Translations under genes and position numbers: made by a program
Shown: positions 56,516 through 64,000 of the stretch, one piece after another
How positions within the stretch are numbered: position 1 is the stretch's first letter
How the letters are laid out: each line of letters starts with the position of its first letter
Notes under the pieces: generated by a model
What the model saw: only the letters and a program-made list of their open reading frames with translations
The model's database searches: none
Told to the model about the DNA's origin: nothing
DNA from: Thiohalomonas denitrificans
GTDB lineage: Bacteria; Pseudomonadota; Gammaproteobacteria; Thiohalomonadales; Thiohalomonadaceae
DNA: 64,000 nucleotides
Assembly (NCBI RefSeq): GCF_900102855.1
Contig: NZ_FMWD01000003.1
Span: 218,140-282,139, forward strand
Direction of reading: 5' to 3'

Positions 56516-57326
56516 ACAGAGAATTCTAACGGCCTTGATCCTGGCGCCGCTCGCGGTGTGGGCAATTCTGGCCCTTCCATCCCTTCTCTTTGCGCTCCTG
56601 CTCGGGGTGATCATGCTGCTGGGAGCCTGGGAGTGGACCCGCCTGATCGGATTGAAATCGAGTGCGGGGCGCATCGGGTACACGGCCGCAGTCGCGCTCC
56701 TCATCGTTATTCTTTACCCGCTGACCGCAACGCCTGGCAGTGTCATCGCAATTGGTCTATTGGCACTGGTGTGGTGGTCGTTGGCCCTGGTGGCGGTAGT
56801 GCGCTATCCCGAGGGTATCGAGGCAATGCGGCAGAACCGCACGGTGCGGGCAGTGGTGGGCGTCCTGGTGCTGGTACCGGCCTGGGGATGTCTGGTCATT
56901 CTGCAGCGTGCGCCCGGACCCGGCTTCGTGCTGCTGCTGATGGTTTTAATCTGGGGCGCCGACACCGGGGCCTACTTTGCAGGACGTCGTTGGGGACGCC
57001 ATCGCCTGGCGGCCCGGGTTAGCCCCGGTAAAACCTGGGAAGGCGTCGTCGGTGGCGCCGCTGTTGCACTGACGGTGGGGGCGATTGGGTGGTTCTGGCT
57101 GCGTCCAGAGGTGGTCCTGCCCGGATTCCTGCTCCTTTGTGCTTTCACTATCGCTGCTTCGGTGCTGGGTGACCTCTCCGAAAGCATGTTCAAACGCATG
57201 ATGAAAGTTAAAGACAGCGGCGGGCTGTTGCCGGGACACGGGGGTATTCTGGACCGCATCGACAGCCTGACGGCGGCGGCCCCGGTGTTTGTGCTGGGTT
57301 TTTACGGGTTGAGGAGCTGGATGTGA
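56508..57326 (+). CDS. cdsA: Phosphatidate cytidylyltransferase
   Basis: A 272-residue membrane enzyme making CDP-diacylglycerol from phosphatidate and CTP. Multiple hydrophobic helices and the CDP-OH signature region [20 protein letters not shown] with [11 protein letters not shown] at the C-terminus identify it. ATG 56508 overlaps the end of uppS and has GGAG close upstream. The stop overlaps dxr. Confidence 0.95.
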   Translation: MLKQRILTALILAPLAVWAILALPSLLFALLLGVIMLLGAWEWTRLIGLKSSAGRIGYTAAVALLIVILYPLTATPGSVIAIGLLALVWWSLALVAVVRYPEGIEAMRQNRTVRAVVGVLVLVPAWGCLVILQRAPGPGFVLLLMVLIWGADTGAYFAGRRWGRHRLAARVSPGKTWEGVVGGAAVALTVGAIGWFWLRPEVVLPGFLLLCAFTIAASVLGDLSESMFKRMMKVKDSGGLLPGHGGILDRIDSLTAAAPVFVLGFYGLRSWM

Positions 57327-58513
57327 TCGGGATAACGGTTTTGGGAGCCACCGGGTCCATCGGTGTGAGTACCCTGGATGTGTTGTCCCGTCATCCGAAT
57401 CGTTACCGGGTGGTTGCGCTGACTGCCAATTCCCGGGTGGACCGGTTGGTGGAACAGTGCGTTGCCTTTCGCCCGCGCTATGCAGCCATGGTTGACGAGA
57501 CGGCAGCGGAGCAGCTTGCCACGCGCCTGCGTACGCTGGCACCCGAGGTGGAGGTGCTGGCCGGCCAGAAGGGACTGGAATTCGTGGCGGCTCTGGACGA
57601 GGTGGATTTCGTCATGGCGGCCATTGTCGGGGCGGCCGGGCTGCGCCCGAGCCTGGCCGCGGCCCGTGCCGGCAAGCGTATCCTCCTGGCCAACAAGGAG
57701 GCGCTGGTGATGTCCGGTGCCCTGTTCATGGAGGAGGTGCGCCGAAACGGCGCCGAGCTGCTGCCCATCGACAGCGAACACAACGCCATTTTCCAGTGCA
57801 TGCCGCACGATTTTGCGAGGGGGCTGGACGAGGTCGGTATCAATCGCATCCTGTTGACTGCGTCCGGTGGTCCGTTCCGGAATCTGCCATTATCGGAGCT
57901 GGGACAGGTTACCCCCGAACAGGCGGTAGCCCACCCGAATTGGTCCATGGGTCGAAAGATCTCGATCGATTCGGCCACCATGATGAACAAGGGGCTGGAG
58001 GTTATCGAGGCCTGCTGGCTATTTGGTACCCGCACGGATCGTATTCAGGTGGTGCTGCACCCGCAGAGCATCATTCACTCGATGGTGTCGTATATCGATG
58101 GTTCCGTGGTTGCGCAACTGGGCAATCCCGACATGCGGACGCCGATCGCCCACGCGCTGGCCTGGCCCGAGCGGATCGATTCCGGCGTGGACACGCTGGA
58201 TATTTTCCAGGTGGCACATCTCGACTTCGAGCCCCCCGATCTGCAGCGTTTTCCCTGCCTGCGCCTGGCAGGCGAAGCGATGGATGCAGGTGGAACGTGC
58301 CCGGCCGTCCTGAATGCCGCCAATGAAGTCGCTGTCGCGGCATTTCTGGAGGGTCGCGTCCCGTTTACGGCCATTCCGCGGTCCATCGAGTATACGCTGG
58401 GCGAGCTGCCCCGGCGGGAAGCCGCAGACCTGCCGACTATTTTTGAGGAAGACGCTGCCGCCCGGCGAGTGGCGAATGAGTGGATCCGCATCAGCTATCC
58501 CGGAGTTTTATGA
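57323..58513 (+). CDS. dxr: 1-deoxy-D-xylulose 5-phosphate reductoisomerase
   Basis: A 396-residue NADPH enzyme of the MEP isoprenoid pathway. [16 protein letters not shown] binds [31 protein letters not shown] and [20 protein letters not shown] are the metal and substrate regions. The start is GTG 57323 overlapping the cdsA stop. It feeds isopentenyl units to UppS upstream. Confidence 0.97.
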   Translation: MIGITVLGATGSIGVSTLDVLSRHPNRYRVVALTANSRVDRLVEQCVAFRPRYAAMVDETAAEQLATRLRTLAPEVEVLAGQKGLEFVAALDEVDFVMAAIVGAAGLRPSLAAARAGKRILLANKEALVMSGALFMEEVRRNGAELLPIDSEHNAIFQCMPHDFARGLDEVGINRILLTASGGPFRNLPLSELGQVTPEQAVAHPNWSMGRKISIDSATMMNKGLEVIEACWLFGTRTDRIQVVLHPQSIIHSMVSYIDGSVVAQLGNPDMRTPIAHALAWPERIDSGVDTLDIFQVAHLDFEPPDLQRFPCLRLAGEAMDAGGTCPAVLNAANEVAVAAFLEGRVPFTAIPRSIEYTLGELPRREAADLPTIFEEDAAARRVANEWIRISYPGVL

Positions 58514-59868
58514 TCGATTTCATCGGTTCGGTCCTTGCGCTGGTCGTTGCCCTTGGTGTTCTCATCGCTGTTCATGAATTTGGTCACTTCTGGGTGGCTC
58601 GGCGGATGGGGGTCAAGGTGCTTCGTTTCTCGATCGGCTTCGGTCGTCCGCTATGGAGCCGCAAGGGGGCGGACGGCACGGAATACGTGGTCGCTGCTAT
58701 TCCCCTCGGTGGCTATGTCAAAATGCTGGATGAGCGCGAAGTCGAGGTACCTGAGGAGGAACTGGACCGCGCCTTCAATCGCAAGAGCGTGGCCAGGCGG
58801 TTTGCGATCGTGGCCGCGGGCCCGTTCTTCAACTTCCTGTTTGCCGTTTTTGCGTTTTGGTTGATGTTCGTCAATGGCATTCCCGGCATCAAGCCGATCG
58901 TGGGTGAAGTGGTGGAGGAGACGCCTGCCGCCAGGGCAGACCTGCGCCCGGGGCAGCAGATCGTTGCCGTCGGCGGCGAAGAGACTCCAACGTGGGATGC
59001 AGTGTTCGATCGGTTGCTTCCCAAACTGCTGCTCGGAGAGCCGGTCGAGCTGACGATCCTGACTGACGGCAGGACGGAAACCAGACAACTCCCCCTGAAG
59101 CGGGCCGGGCGCGATGTCAAGCCGGAGGAACTGGTCTCGACCATTGGTCTGCGTCCCCAAAGACCCGATCTGCAGCCGGTTATCGGTGAGATACAGGCAG
59201 GCTCCCCGGCGGAAAATGCGGGGTTGCAGCCGGACGACGAGGTGGTCGCCATCGCCGGTCAGCCGGTGCACGATTGGCAGAGCATGGTCGAGGTCATTCG
59301 GGAAAATCCGGGCGAGGCCCTCACCTTCAGCCTGCTTCGAAATGGTGAACGTATTGAGATCGAGATCACGCCAGCAAGGGTCGAAACGGAGCAGGGTGCC
59401 GTAGGCCGGATAGGCGCACAGGTGAAAGTCGACCCATCCCAGGTGGCTGCGCTGACCAGTACGTGGCAGCAGGGACCCGTCGAGGCGGTCGGTGCTTCCA
59501 TTGGCCGGACCTGGGAGATGTCCACCCTGACCCTGCGCATGCTGGGGGAAATGGTGATTGGACGGGTTTCGACCGAGAGCATCAGCGGTCCCATAACCAT
59601 TGCCCGTTATGCCAAGGATTCCGCTTATGCGGGTTTTAGTCGATTTCTATCTTTCCTCGCAATTGTTAGTATCAGCCTCGGCGTGTTGAATCTTTTACCG
59701 ATCCCGGTCCTTGATGGGGGCCACCTGATGTTTTATCTGGTGGAAGCGGTCAAAGGCAGCCCTGTCTCCGAGACGACGGAGGCTGTCGGCCAGCGGATAG
59801 GGATTGCGATAATCATCGCGTTGATGACATTGGCTTTTTACAACGACCTGGTGCGCTTGACCGGGTGA
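58510..59868 (+). CDS. rseP: RIP metalloprotease RseP (site-2 protease)
   Basis: A 452-residue intramembrane zinc protease that cuts anti-sigma factor RseA to release sigma E. HEFGH is at residues 22-26 in the first helix; two PDZ domains lie at about residues 130-300; the C-terminal [14 protein letters not shown] holds the third ligand. ATG 58510 overlaps the dxr stop as ATGA. Confidence 0.96.
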   Translation: MIDFIGSVLALVVALGVLIAVHEFGHFWVARRMGVKVLRFSIGFGRPLWSRKGADGTEYVVAAIPLGGYVKMLDEREVEVPEEELDRAFNRKSVARRFAIVAAGPFFNFLFAVFAFWLMFVNGIPGIKPIVGEVVEETPAARADLRPGQQIVAVGGEETPTWDAVFDRLLPKLLLGEPVELTILTDGRTETRQLPLKRAGRDVKPEELVSTIGLRPQRPDLQPVIGEIQAGSPAENAGLQPDDEVVAIAGQPVHDWQSMVEVIRENPGEALTFSLLRNGERIEIEITPARVETEQGAVGRIGAQVKVDPSQVAALTSTWQQGPVEAVGASIGRTWEMSTLTLRMLGEMVIGRVSTESISGPITIARYAKDSAYAGFSRFLSFLAIVSISLGVLNLLPIPVLDGGHLMFYLVEAVKGSPVSETTEAVGQRIGIAIIIALMTLAFYNDLVRLTG

Positions 59869-59879
59869 GATAAATATAG

Positions 59880-62198
59880 ATGGCGTTTCCGAAATCCATT
59901 CGCCGCTCTGCGGCGGCATTAGTGCTGTTCGCCTCGATACAATCGGCGTGGAGCTTTGAGCCTTTTGTAGTCGAAGAGATTCAGGTTGAAGGTCTGCAGC
60001 GGATTTCCGTTGGTACGGTTTTCAACTATCTCCCGGTGGAACAGGGGGAGCGGCTGACTGAAGATCGCTCCAGCGACGCTATCCGGGCACTGTTCCGAAC
60101 CGGCTTTTTCGAAAACGTCGTTCTGGAGCGGGAAGGGGATACGCTGATCGTCTTTGTCGAAGAGCGCCCCGCCATCGCCAGTATTGACCTGGAAGGCAAC
60201 GACGATATCCCTTCCGAACAGTTGCTGGAAAGTCTCCAACAGATCGGATTTGCCGAGGGACGCGTATTCAATCCCTCAATGCTGGACCGGGTTGAACAGG
60301 AACTGAAACGGCAATATCTGAACTTGGGGAAATACAGCGCCCGGGTCGAATCCGAAGTGACGCCACTGGAACGGAATCGGGTGGCGGTGAATATTTTGGT
60401 CGGTGAAGGCGAAGCCGCGAAAATCAAGCGAATCAATATCGTCGGGAACAGTCTCTTTGATGAAGATGAGCTGCTCGACGAATTCGAGCTTGGCACCAAG
60501 CCGTTTTTCTCCTGGTTCTCTGACCGGGATCAATATTCGAAACAGCGGCTTGGCGCCGATTTGGAGACGTTGCGCTCCTGGTATCTAAATCGGGGTTACA
60601 TCAATTTTTCGGTCGATTCGACGCAGGTTTCGATTACTCCCGACAAGCAGGATGTCTATATCACCATCAATATCAGTGAAGGGGAACAGTTCCGGATTGG
60701 TGAGCTCGCCCTGGGTGGTGACACGGTCCTTCCCGAGCAGCAGATGCAGGAGCTAATCGAGGTCGGCGAGGGGGAAGTCTTTTCCCGCACGCGGGTCAAT
60801 CAAAGTGCCCGGGGGATCAGTGAGCGGCTCGGAGATGAAGGGTATGCATTTGCCAATGTCAATCCCATTCCCGACATTGACGAGGAGCAGAAAACGGTCG
60901 ATCTCACCTTTTTTGTGGATCCGGGCAAGCGCGTATACGTCCGCCGCATCAACATCAGCGGTAATGTGAAAACCCGGGATGAGGTTCTGAGGCGCGAACT
61001 CCGTCAGATGGAGAGCGCTCCGATTTCGACCCAAAGCGTGGAGCGCTCACGTGAGCGCATGGACCGGCTCGGCTTCTTTGAACAGGTCGAGGTTGAAACG
61101 CCTGTGGTGCCCGGCAGTCCGGATTTGGTCGACGTTAATTACAAGGTGGTGGAGCGGCCCAATTTCGGCAGTCTGAATCTGGGCATCGGTTATGGCGAAT
61201 CAGACGGACTGCTGCTGTCCGGGAGCATCAATCAGGATAATTTCCTGGGGACCGGCGATCGCGTCGCCATAGAAGTCAATACCAGCGACGTCAATACCGT
61301 CTACAGCATCAGCCACACCAACCCGTACTTTACCGATGATGGTATCAGTCGGACACTCCGCGCCTCTTATCGGGAGACCGATGCAGAGGAAGCCGACATT
61401 TCCGAGTATACGACGGACTCTTACGGGGCAGGGGTCTCGTTCGGGGTTCCGTTGAGCGAATTCAGTTTTTACCGTCTGGGACTGGACTATCGCGTGACGG
61501 ACATGCAGCTGGGAACAGATGCGTCCGATGAAATAATCGGCTTCTGCGAAGACAATGCTGAAATCGACGACTGCAGGTTTAGTACCGTGACGCTATCGCC
61601 GAGCTGGAATCGGGATACCCGCAACAAGACGGTGTTCCCGGATCGGGGAGGGGTGAGTACGCTGTCAGGTGAACTCGCGGTAGCGGCCGGGGACAACGGC
61701 ATCGGATTTTTCAAAGCGCGAGCCAAACATGAGCAGTATATCCCGCTGAATGACTGGTTAATATTCAAAGGTGAGGCGGAAATCGGTTACGGTGACGGCC
61801 TCGGCGATACTACCGAATTGCCTCCGTTTGAGAGTTTTTATGCCGGTGGCAGTCGGACCGTGCGGGGTTACCGAGCCAACAGTCTCGGCCCGCGGGATTC
61901 CAACGACGATCCCCTCGGTGGTAATGCCCGCGTGCTCGGCAATGCGGAGCTGATTTTCCCTTCACCTTTCGGGGAACAGGCGGATTCGACCCGCTTGAGT
62001 GCTTTTGTCGATGCAGGTAATGTCTATGACACCGCCGACTCGGACATCGATTTCGGTGAACTGCGCTATTCAGCGGGGCTCTCGCTGGTTTGGCTGACAC
62101 CGATGGGCCCGATGAGCTTCAGCCTGTCACAGCCTATGAACGAACAAGCCGATGATGAGACCGAGGTGTTCCAGTTTACTCTGGGCACGCTTTTCTAA
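59880..62198 (+). CDS. bamA: Outer membrane protein assembly factor BamA
   Basis: A 772-residue core of the BAM complex. A signal peptide at residues ~1-25 (SAAALVLFASIQSAWS) is followed by five POTRA domains (residues ~25-420, starting FVVEEIQVEGLQRI) and a 16-stranded barrel, with the lid motif VRGYRANSLGPRD and the C-terminal strand FQFTLGTLF. It inserts barrel proteins such as the one encoded at 41558. It is preceded by rseP and followed by skp. Confidence 0.97.
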   Translation: MAFPKSIRRSAAALVLFASIQSAWSFEPFVVEEIQVEGLQRISVGTVFNYLPVEQGERLTEDRSSDAIRALFRTGFFENVVLEREGDTLIVFVEERPAIASIDLEGNDDIPSEQLLESLQQIGFAEGRVFNPSMLDRVEQELKRQYLNLGKYSARVESEVTPLERNRVAVNILVGEGEAAKIKRINIVGNSLFDEDELLDEFELGTKPFFSWFSDRDQYSKQRLGADLETLRSWYLNRGYINFSVDSTQVSITPDKQDVYITINISEGEQFRIGELALGGDTVLPEQQMQELIEVGEGEVFSRTRVNQSARGISERLGDEGYAFANVNPIPDIDEEQKTVDLTFFVDPGKRVYVRRINISGNVKTRDEVLRRELRQMESAPISTQSVERSRERMDRLGFFEQVEVETPVVPGSPDLVDVNYKVVERPNFGSLNLGIGYGESDGLLLSGSINQDNFLGTGDRVAIEVNTSDVNTVYSISHTNPYFTDDGISRTLRASYRETDAEEADISEYTTDSYGAGVSFGVPLSEFSFYRLGLDYRVTDMQLGTDASDEIIGFCEDNAEIDDCRFSTVTLSPSWNRDTRNKTVFPDRGGVSTLSGELAVAAGDNGIGFFKARAKHEQYIPLNDWLIFKGEAEIGYGDGLGDTTELPPFESFYAGGSRTVRGYRANSLGPRDSNDDPLGGNARVLGNAELIFPSPFGEQADSTRLSAFVDAGNVYDTADSDIDFGELRYSAGLSLVWLTPMGPMSFSLSQPMNEQADDETEVFQFTLGTLF

Positions 62199-62224
62199 CG
62201 ATTGAATCTGATCAGGAAGGGAAC

Positions 62225-62746
62225 ATGTATCGAATGAAATTGGTCACCAGTTGCAAACGCGTTTCGGCCGGAGCTTTGCTGGCCGCTTGCTTCGTATTTC
62301 CTGTTCAGGCCGAAGGTGTTCGTATGGTGTTTGTGAACACCCCCGAGGTCCTCAAGGAAGCACCTCAGGCCCAGGAAGCCCGGGAACGCCTCAAGACTGA
62401 ATTTGCACCGCGTGACGAACAGTTGGTCCGCTCGGGTAATGCCCTGAAAGAGTTGGAGGAGAGGCTTGAGCGAGACGGGGCGGTCATGAGTGAATCCGAG
62501 CGCCGGAAAGTCGAACGAGATATTGTCTCCGAGCGTCGCGAGTTGAAACGTTCCCGGGAAGAGTTTAACGAAGACTTCAATATTCGCCGCAATGAGGAGT
62601 TTTCTAAATTGCAGCGCAAGGTGGCAAAGGCGATTACCGATTTGGCCAAGGAGAATGGCTATGACCTCGTTCTTGAAGCGGGCGTCGTTTACGCGAGTGA
62701 CAAGGTCGATATTACCGAACGCGTCGTGGAACGGCTGAACAACTGA
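62225..62746 (+). CDS. skp: Periplasmic chaperone Skp/OmpH
   Basis: A 173-residue periplasmic chaperone holding unfolded outer-membrane proteins for BAM. The signal peptide ends near FPVQAEG; the body is two long charged helices (LKELEERLERDGAVMSESER; RELKRSREEFNEDFNIRRNE). An AGGAAGG site precedes ATG 62225. A second Met at codon 4 is possible. Confidence 0.93.
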   Translation: MYRMKLVTSCKRVSAGALLAACFVFPVQAEGVRMVFVNTPEVLKEAPQAQEARERLKTEFAPRDEQLVRSGNALKELEERLERDGAVMSESERRKVERDIVSERRELKRSREEFNEDFNIRRNEEFSKLQRKVAKAITDLAKENGYDLVLEAGVVYASDKVDITERVVERLNN

Positions 62747-62874
62747 CCCATGCCTTCGCAGCGGATGCGCCAGGGGCGCACACAACCAGATACGTTCAGC
62801 CCTTGCCGTGGCTCCCAGGCCTCCCTGTCACCACTGCATCACGCTCTTTTCGAAGTCGACCGTTTGGTTAGATA

Positions 62875-63903
62875 ATGGAGTATTCACTGACAGCCTTGGC
62901 CGAGGTTGCCGGTGCACGGCTGGAAGGCGAGCCGTCACTGCGTATTGGAAGTATCGGCACGCTAGCCAATGCACATGAAGGGCAGATCGCCTTTTTATCG
63001 AATCCGAAATACCGAAACCAGCTATCCGATACACGGGCTAGCGCCGTTATTCTGGACGAGGGCTCTCTTTCAAGGTGTCCTGTCGCCGCCCTTGTGGCCG
63101 ACAACCCGTATGCCGCGTTTGCACGGGTTACCGCGCTGTTCGACATGGTGGATACGCCCGAACCGGGACGGCATCACACAGCACAGATTCACCAGAGCGC
63201 CGAAGTCCATCCAGACGCCGTTGTCGGGCCGAATGTCTTTGTCGGACCCCGCTCCCGTATCGGTGCTGACGTGGTGATTGGCCCGGGCTGTTTCATAGAC
63301 TCCGACTGCATTATCGAAGATGGAACCCGCCTGGCCGCCAATGTTTCGATCTATCACGGGAGCGATATCGGAAGGCGTGGCGTGATACATGCCGGCGCAG
63401 TTATCGGCAGCGACGGCTTTGGATTTGCCAAGGATGCCGGACGCTGGCTCAAGGTCCATCAACTCGGTGCCGTGGTAATCGGGGACGATGTCGAAGTGGG
63501 GGCAAACACCACCATTGACCGGGGTGCGGTAAACGACACGATCATCGAAGAGGGTGTAAAACTCGATAACCTGATCCAGATCGCACATAACGTCCGCATA
63601 GGTGCTCACACGGCGGTGGCGGCCTGTGTCGGGATCGCAGGCAGTACCGTGATTGGAAAGCACTGTGCCATTGCCGGAGGCGTGGGTATCCTCGGACATC
63701 TGGAGATCGCCGATGGCGTGACTATCACGGCCATGTCGCTGGTGACCAAATCGGTCAAAAAGCCCGGAATGTATTCCGCCGGTGTGCCGCTCGAGGCGAA
63801 TGAGCGCTGGCAGAAGAATTTCGTCCGCTTCAAACAGTTGGACGATATGGCGCGCCGGATTCGATCGTTGGAAAAAGAACTCGAAGAACTGAAAAAAGGG
63901 TAG
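62875..63903 (+). CDS. lpxD: UDP-3-O-(3-hydroxymyristoyl)glucosamine N-acyltransferase
   Basis: A 342-residue left-handed beta-helix acyltransferase of lipid A synthesis. [20 protein letters not shown] is the N-terminal uridine-binding region, hexapeptide repeats run through [19 protein letters not shown], and the catalytic His is in [14 protein letters not shown]. The C-terminal helix begins [17 protein letters not shown]. fabZ follows within 5 bp. Confidence 0.96.
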   Translation: MEYSLTALAEVAGARLEGEPSLRIGSIGTLANAHEGQIAFLSNPKYRNQLSDTRASAVILDEGSLSRCPVAALVADNPYAAFARVTALFDMVDTPEPGRHHTAQIHQSAEVHPDAVVGPNVFVGPRSRIGADVVIGPGCFIDSDCIIEDGTRLAANVSIYHGSDIGRRGVIHAGAVIGSDGFGFAKDAGRWLKVHQLGAVVIGDDVEVGANTTIDRGAVNDTIIEEGVKLDNLIQIAHNVRIGAHTAVAACVGIAGSTVIGKHCAIAGGVGILGHLEIADGVTITAMSLVTKSVKKPGMYSAGVPLEANERWQKNFVRFKQLDDMARRIRSLEKELEELKKG

Positions 63904-63907
63904 CCAC

Positions 63908-64000
63908 TTGAACACCATGAACATCCACCAGGTACTGGAGTACCTGCCCCACCGATATCCATTTTTGCTGATCGATCGGGTGTTGGACTACCAACCCGGT
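63908..64000 (+). CDS. fabZ: 3-hydroxyacyl-ACP dehydratase FabZ (3' partial)
   Basis: The first 31 codons of Fab[21 protein letters not shown] is diagnostic. I favour TTG 63908 because AAGGGT lies about 7 nt upstream; ATG 63917 is an in-frame alternative. The gene runs off the right edge. It supplies unsaturated acyl-ACP and follows lpxD as usual. Confidence 0.9.
   Translation, partial: MNTMNIHQVLEYLPHRYPFLLIDRVLDYQPG

Overview
The window is ordinary chromosome of a GC-rich gammaproteobacterium. The best evidence is the 3' end, which has the gammaproteobacterial order map / rpsB-tsf-pyrH-frr-uppS-cdsA-dxr-rseP-bamA-skp-lpxD-fabZ, with glnD next to map. The dapC-dapD-yffB-dapE block, a TesA-like esterase, a YbhGFSR-type exporter and a GlnD/PII system fit the same group. 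Stored carbon (glgC), a class I aldolase with a long-type transaldolase, and several stand-alone sensory proteins suggest a free-living, perhaps Chromatiales-like organism. The genus is not determined from sequence alone. No rRNA, tRNA, CRISPR array, prophage or intact insertion sequence was found.

Layout. 1-5.4 kb holds a phospholipase D/VTT membrane fusion (5' end outside the window), an EEP-family nuclease and a convergent three-domain acyl-ligase/acyl-carrier/acyltransferase protein, which looks like a phospholipid remodelling cluster. 5.7-10.7 kb is a four-gene ABC-2 exporter operon with overlapping start and stop codons. 10.8-17.1 kb is a carbon-metabolism group (transaldolase, aldolase, PRC-barrel/EF-hand exported protein, acetate kinase, PilZ protein, GlgC). 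17.4-20.1 kb is modABC, with a long hairpin element between modA and modB. 20.1-30.6 kb has a CPA-type antiporter, two sensor histidine kinases, a response regulator, ApbE, a PQQ-type sugar dehydrogenase and a DEDDh exonuclease. 30.9-37 kb has a P2-type cation ATPase, ubiA, bioA and a host-attachment-family protein. 37.2-43.6 kb has an APH/kinase fusion, a DinG-family helicase, a repeat-rich gap, an outer membrane protein, tsaB and an esterase. 43.8-47.9 kb is the lysine/peptidoglycan dap operon. 48-64 kb is a small DUF2945-DUF488 pair, glnD-map, and the translation and envelope-biogenesis superoperon.

How the genes work together. The last 12 kb couples ribosome assembly (S2, EF-Ts, ribosome recycling factor), UMP kinase, and lipid carrier, CDP-diacylglycerol and isoprenoid synthesis with outer-membrane assembly (RseP, BamA, Skp) and lipid A synthesis (LpxD, FabZ). 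The dap operon supplies diaminopimelate for the same envelope. ModABC imports molybdate. ApbE covalently flavinylates exported proteins. GlnD controls nitrogen signalling.

The most unusual content is non-coding. Two hairpin elements (18201-18303 and 40963-41069) share a core of about 50 nt, but their 26-27 bp arms are unrelated between copies while staying self-complementary. Three consecutive gaps of the dap operon hold long palindromes, two of them nested from two different repeat types. A 387-bp MITE-like element with several nested inverted repeats lies at 41095-41481. A pair of ~145-150 bp elements with matching termini sits upstream of the aldolase gene and between a histidine kinase and a response regulator. 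There are also four small candidate genes, including a 39-codon frame that exactly fills the map-glnD gap. No complete new multi-gene system was recognised.
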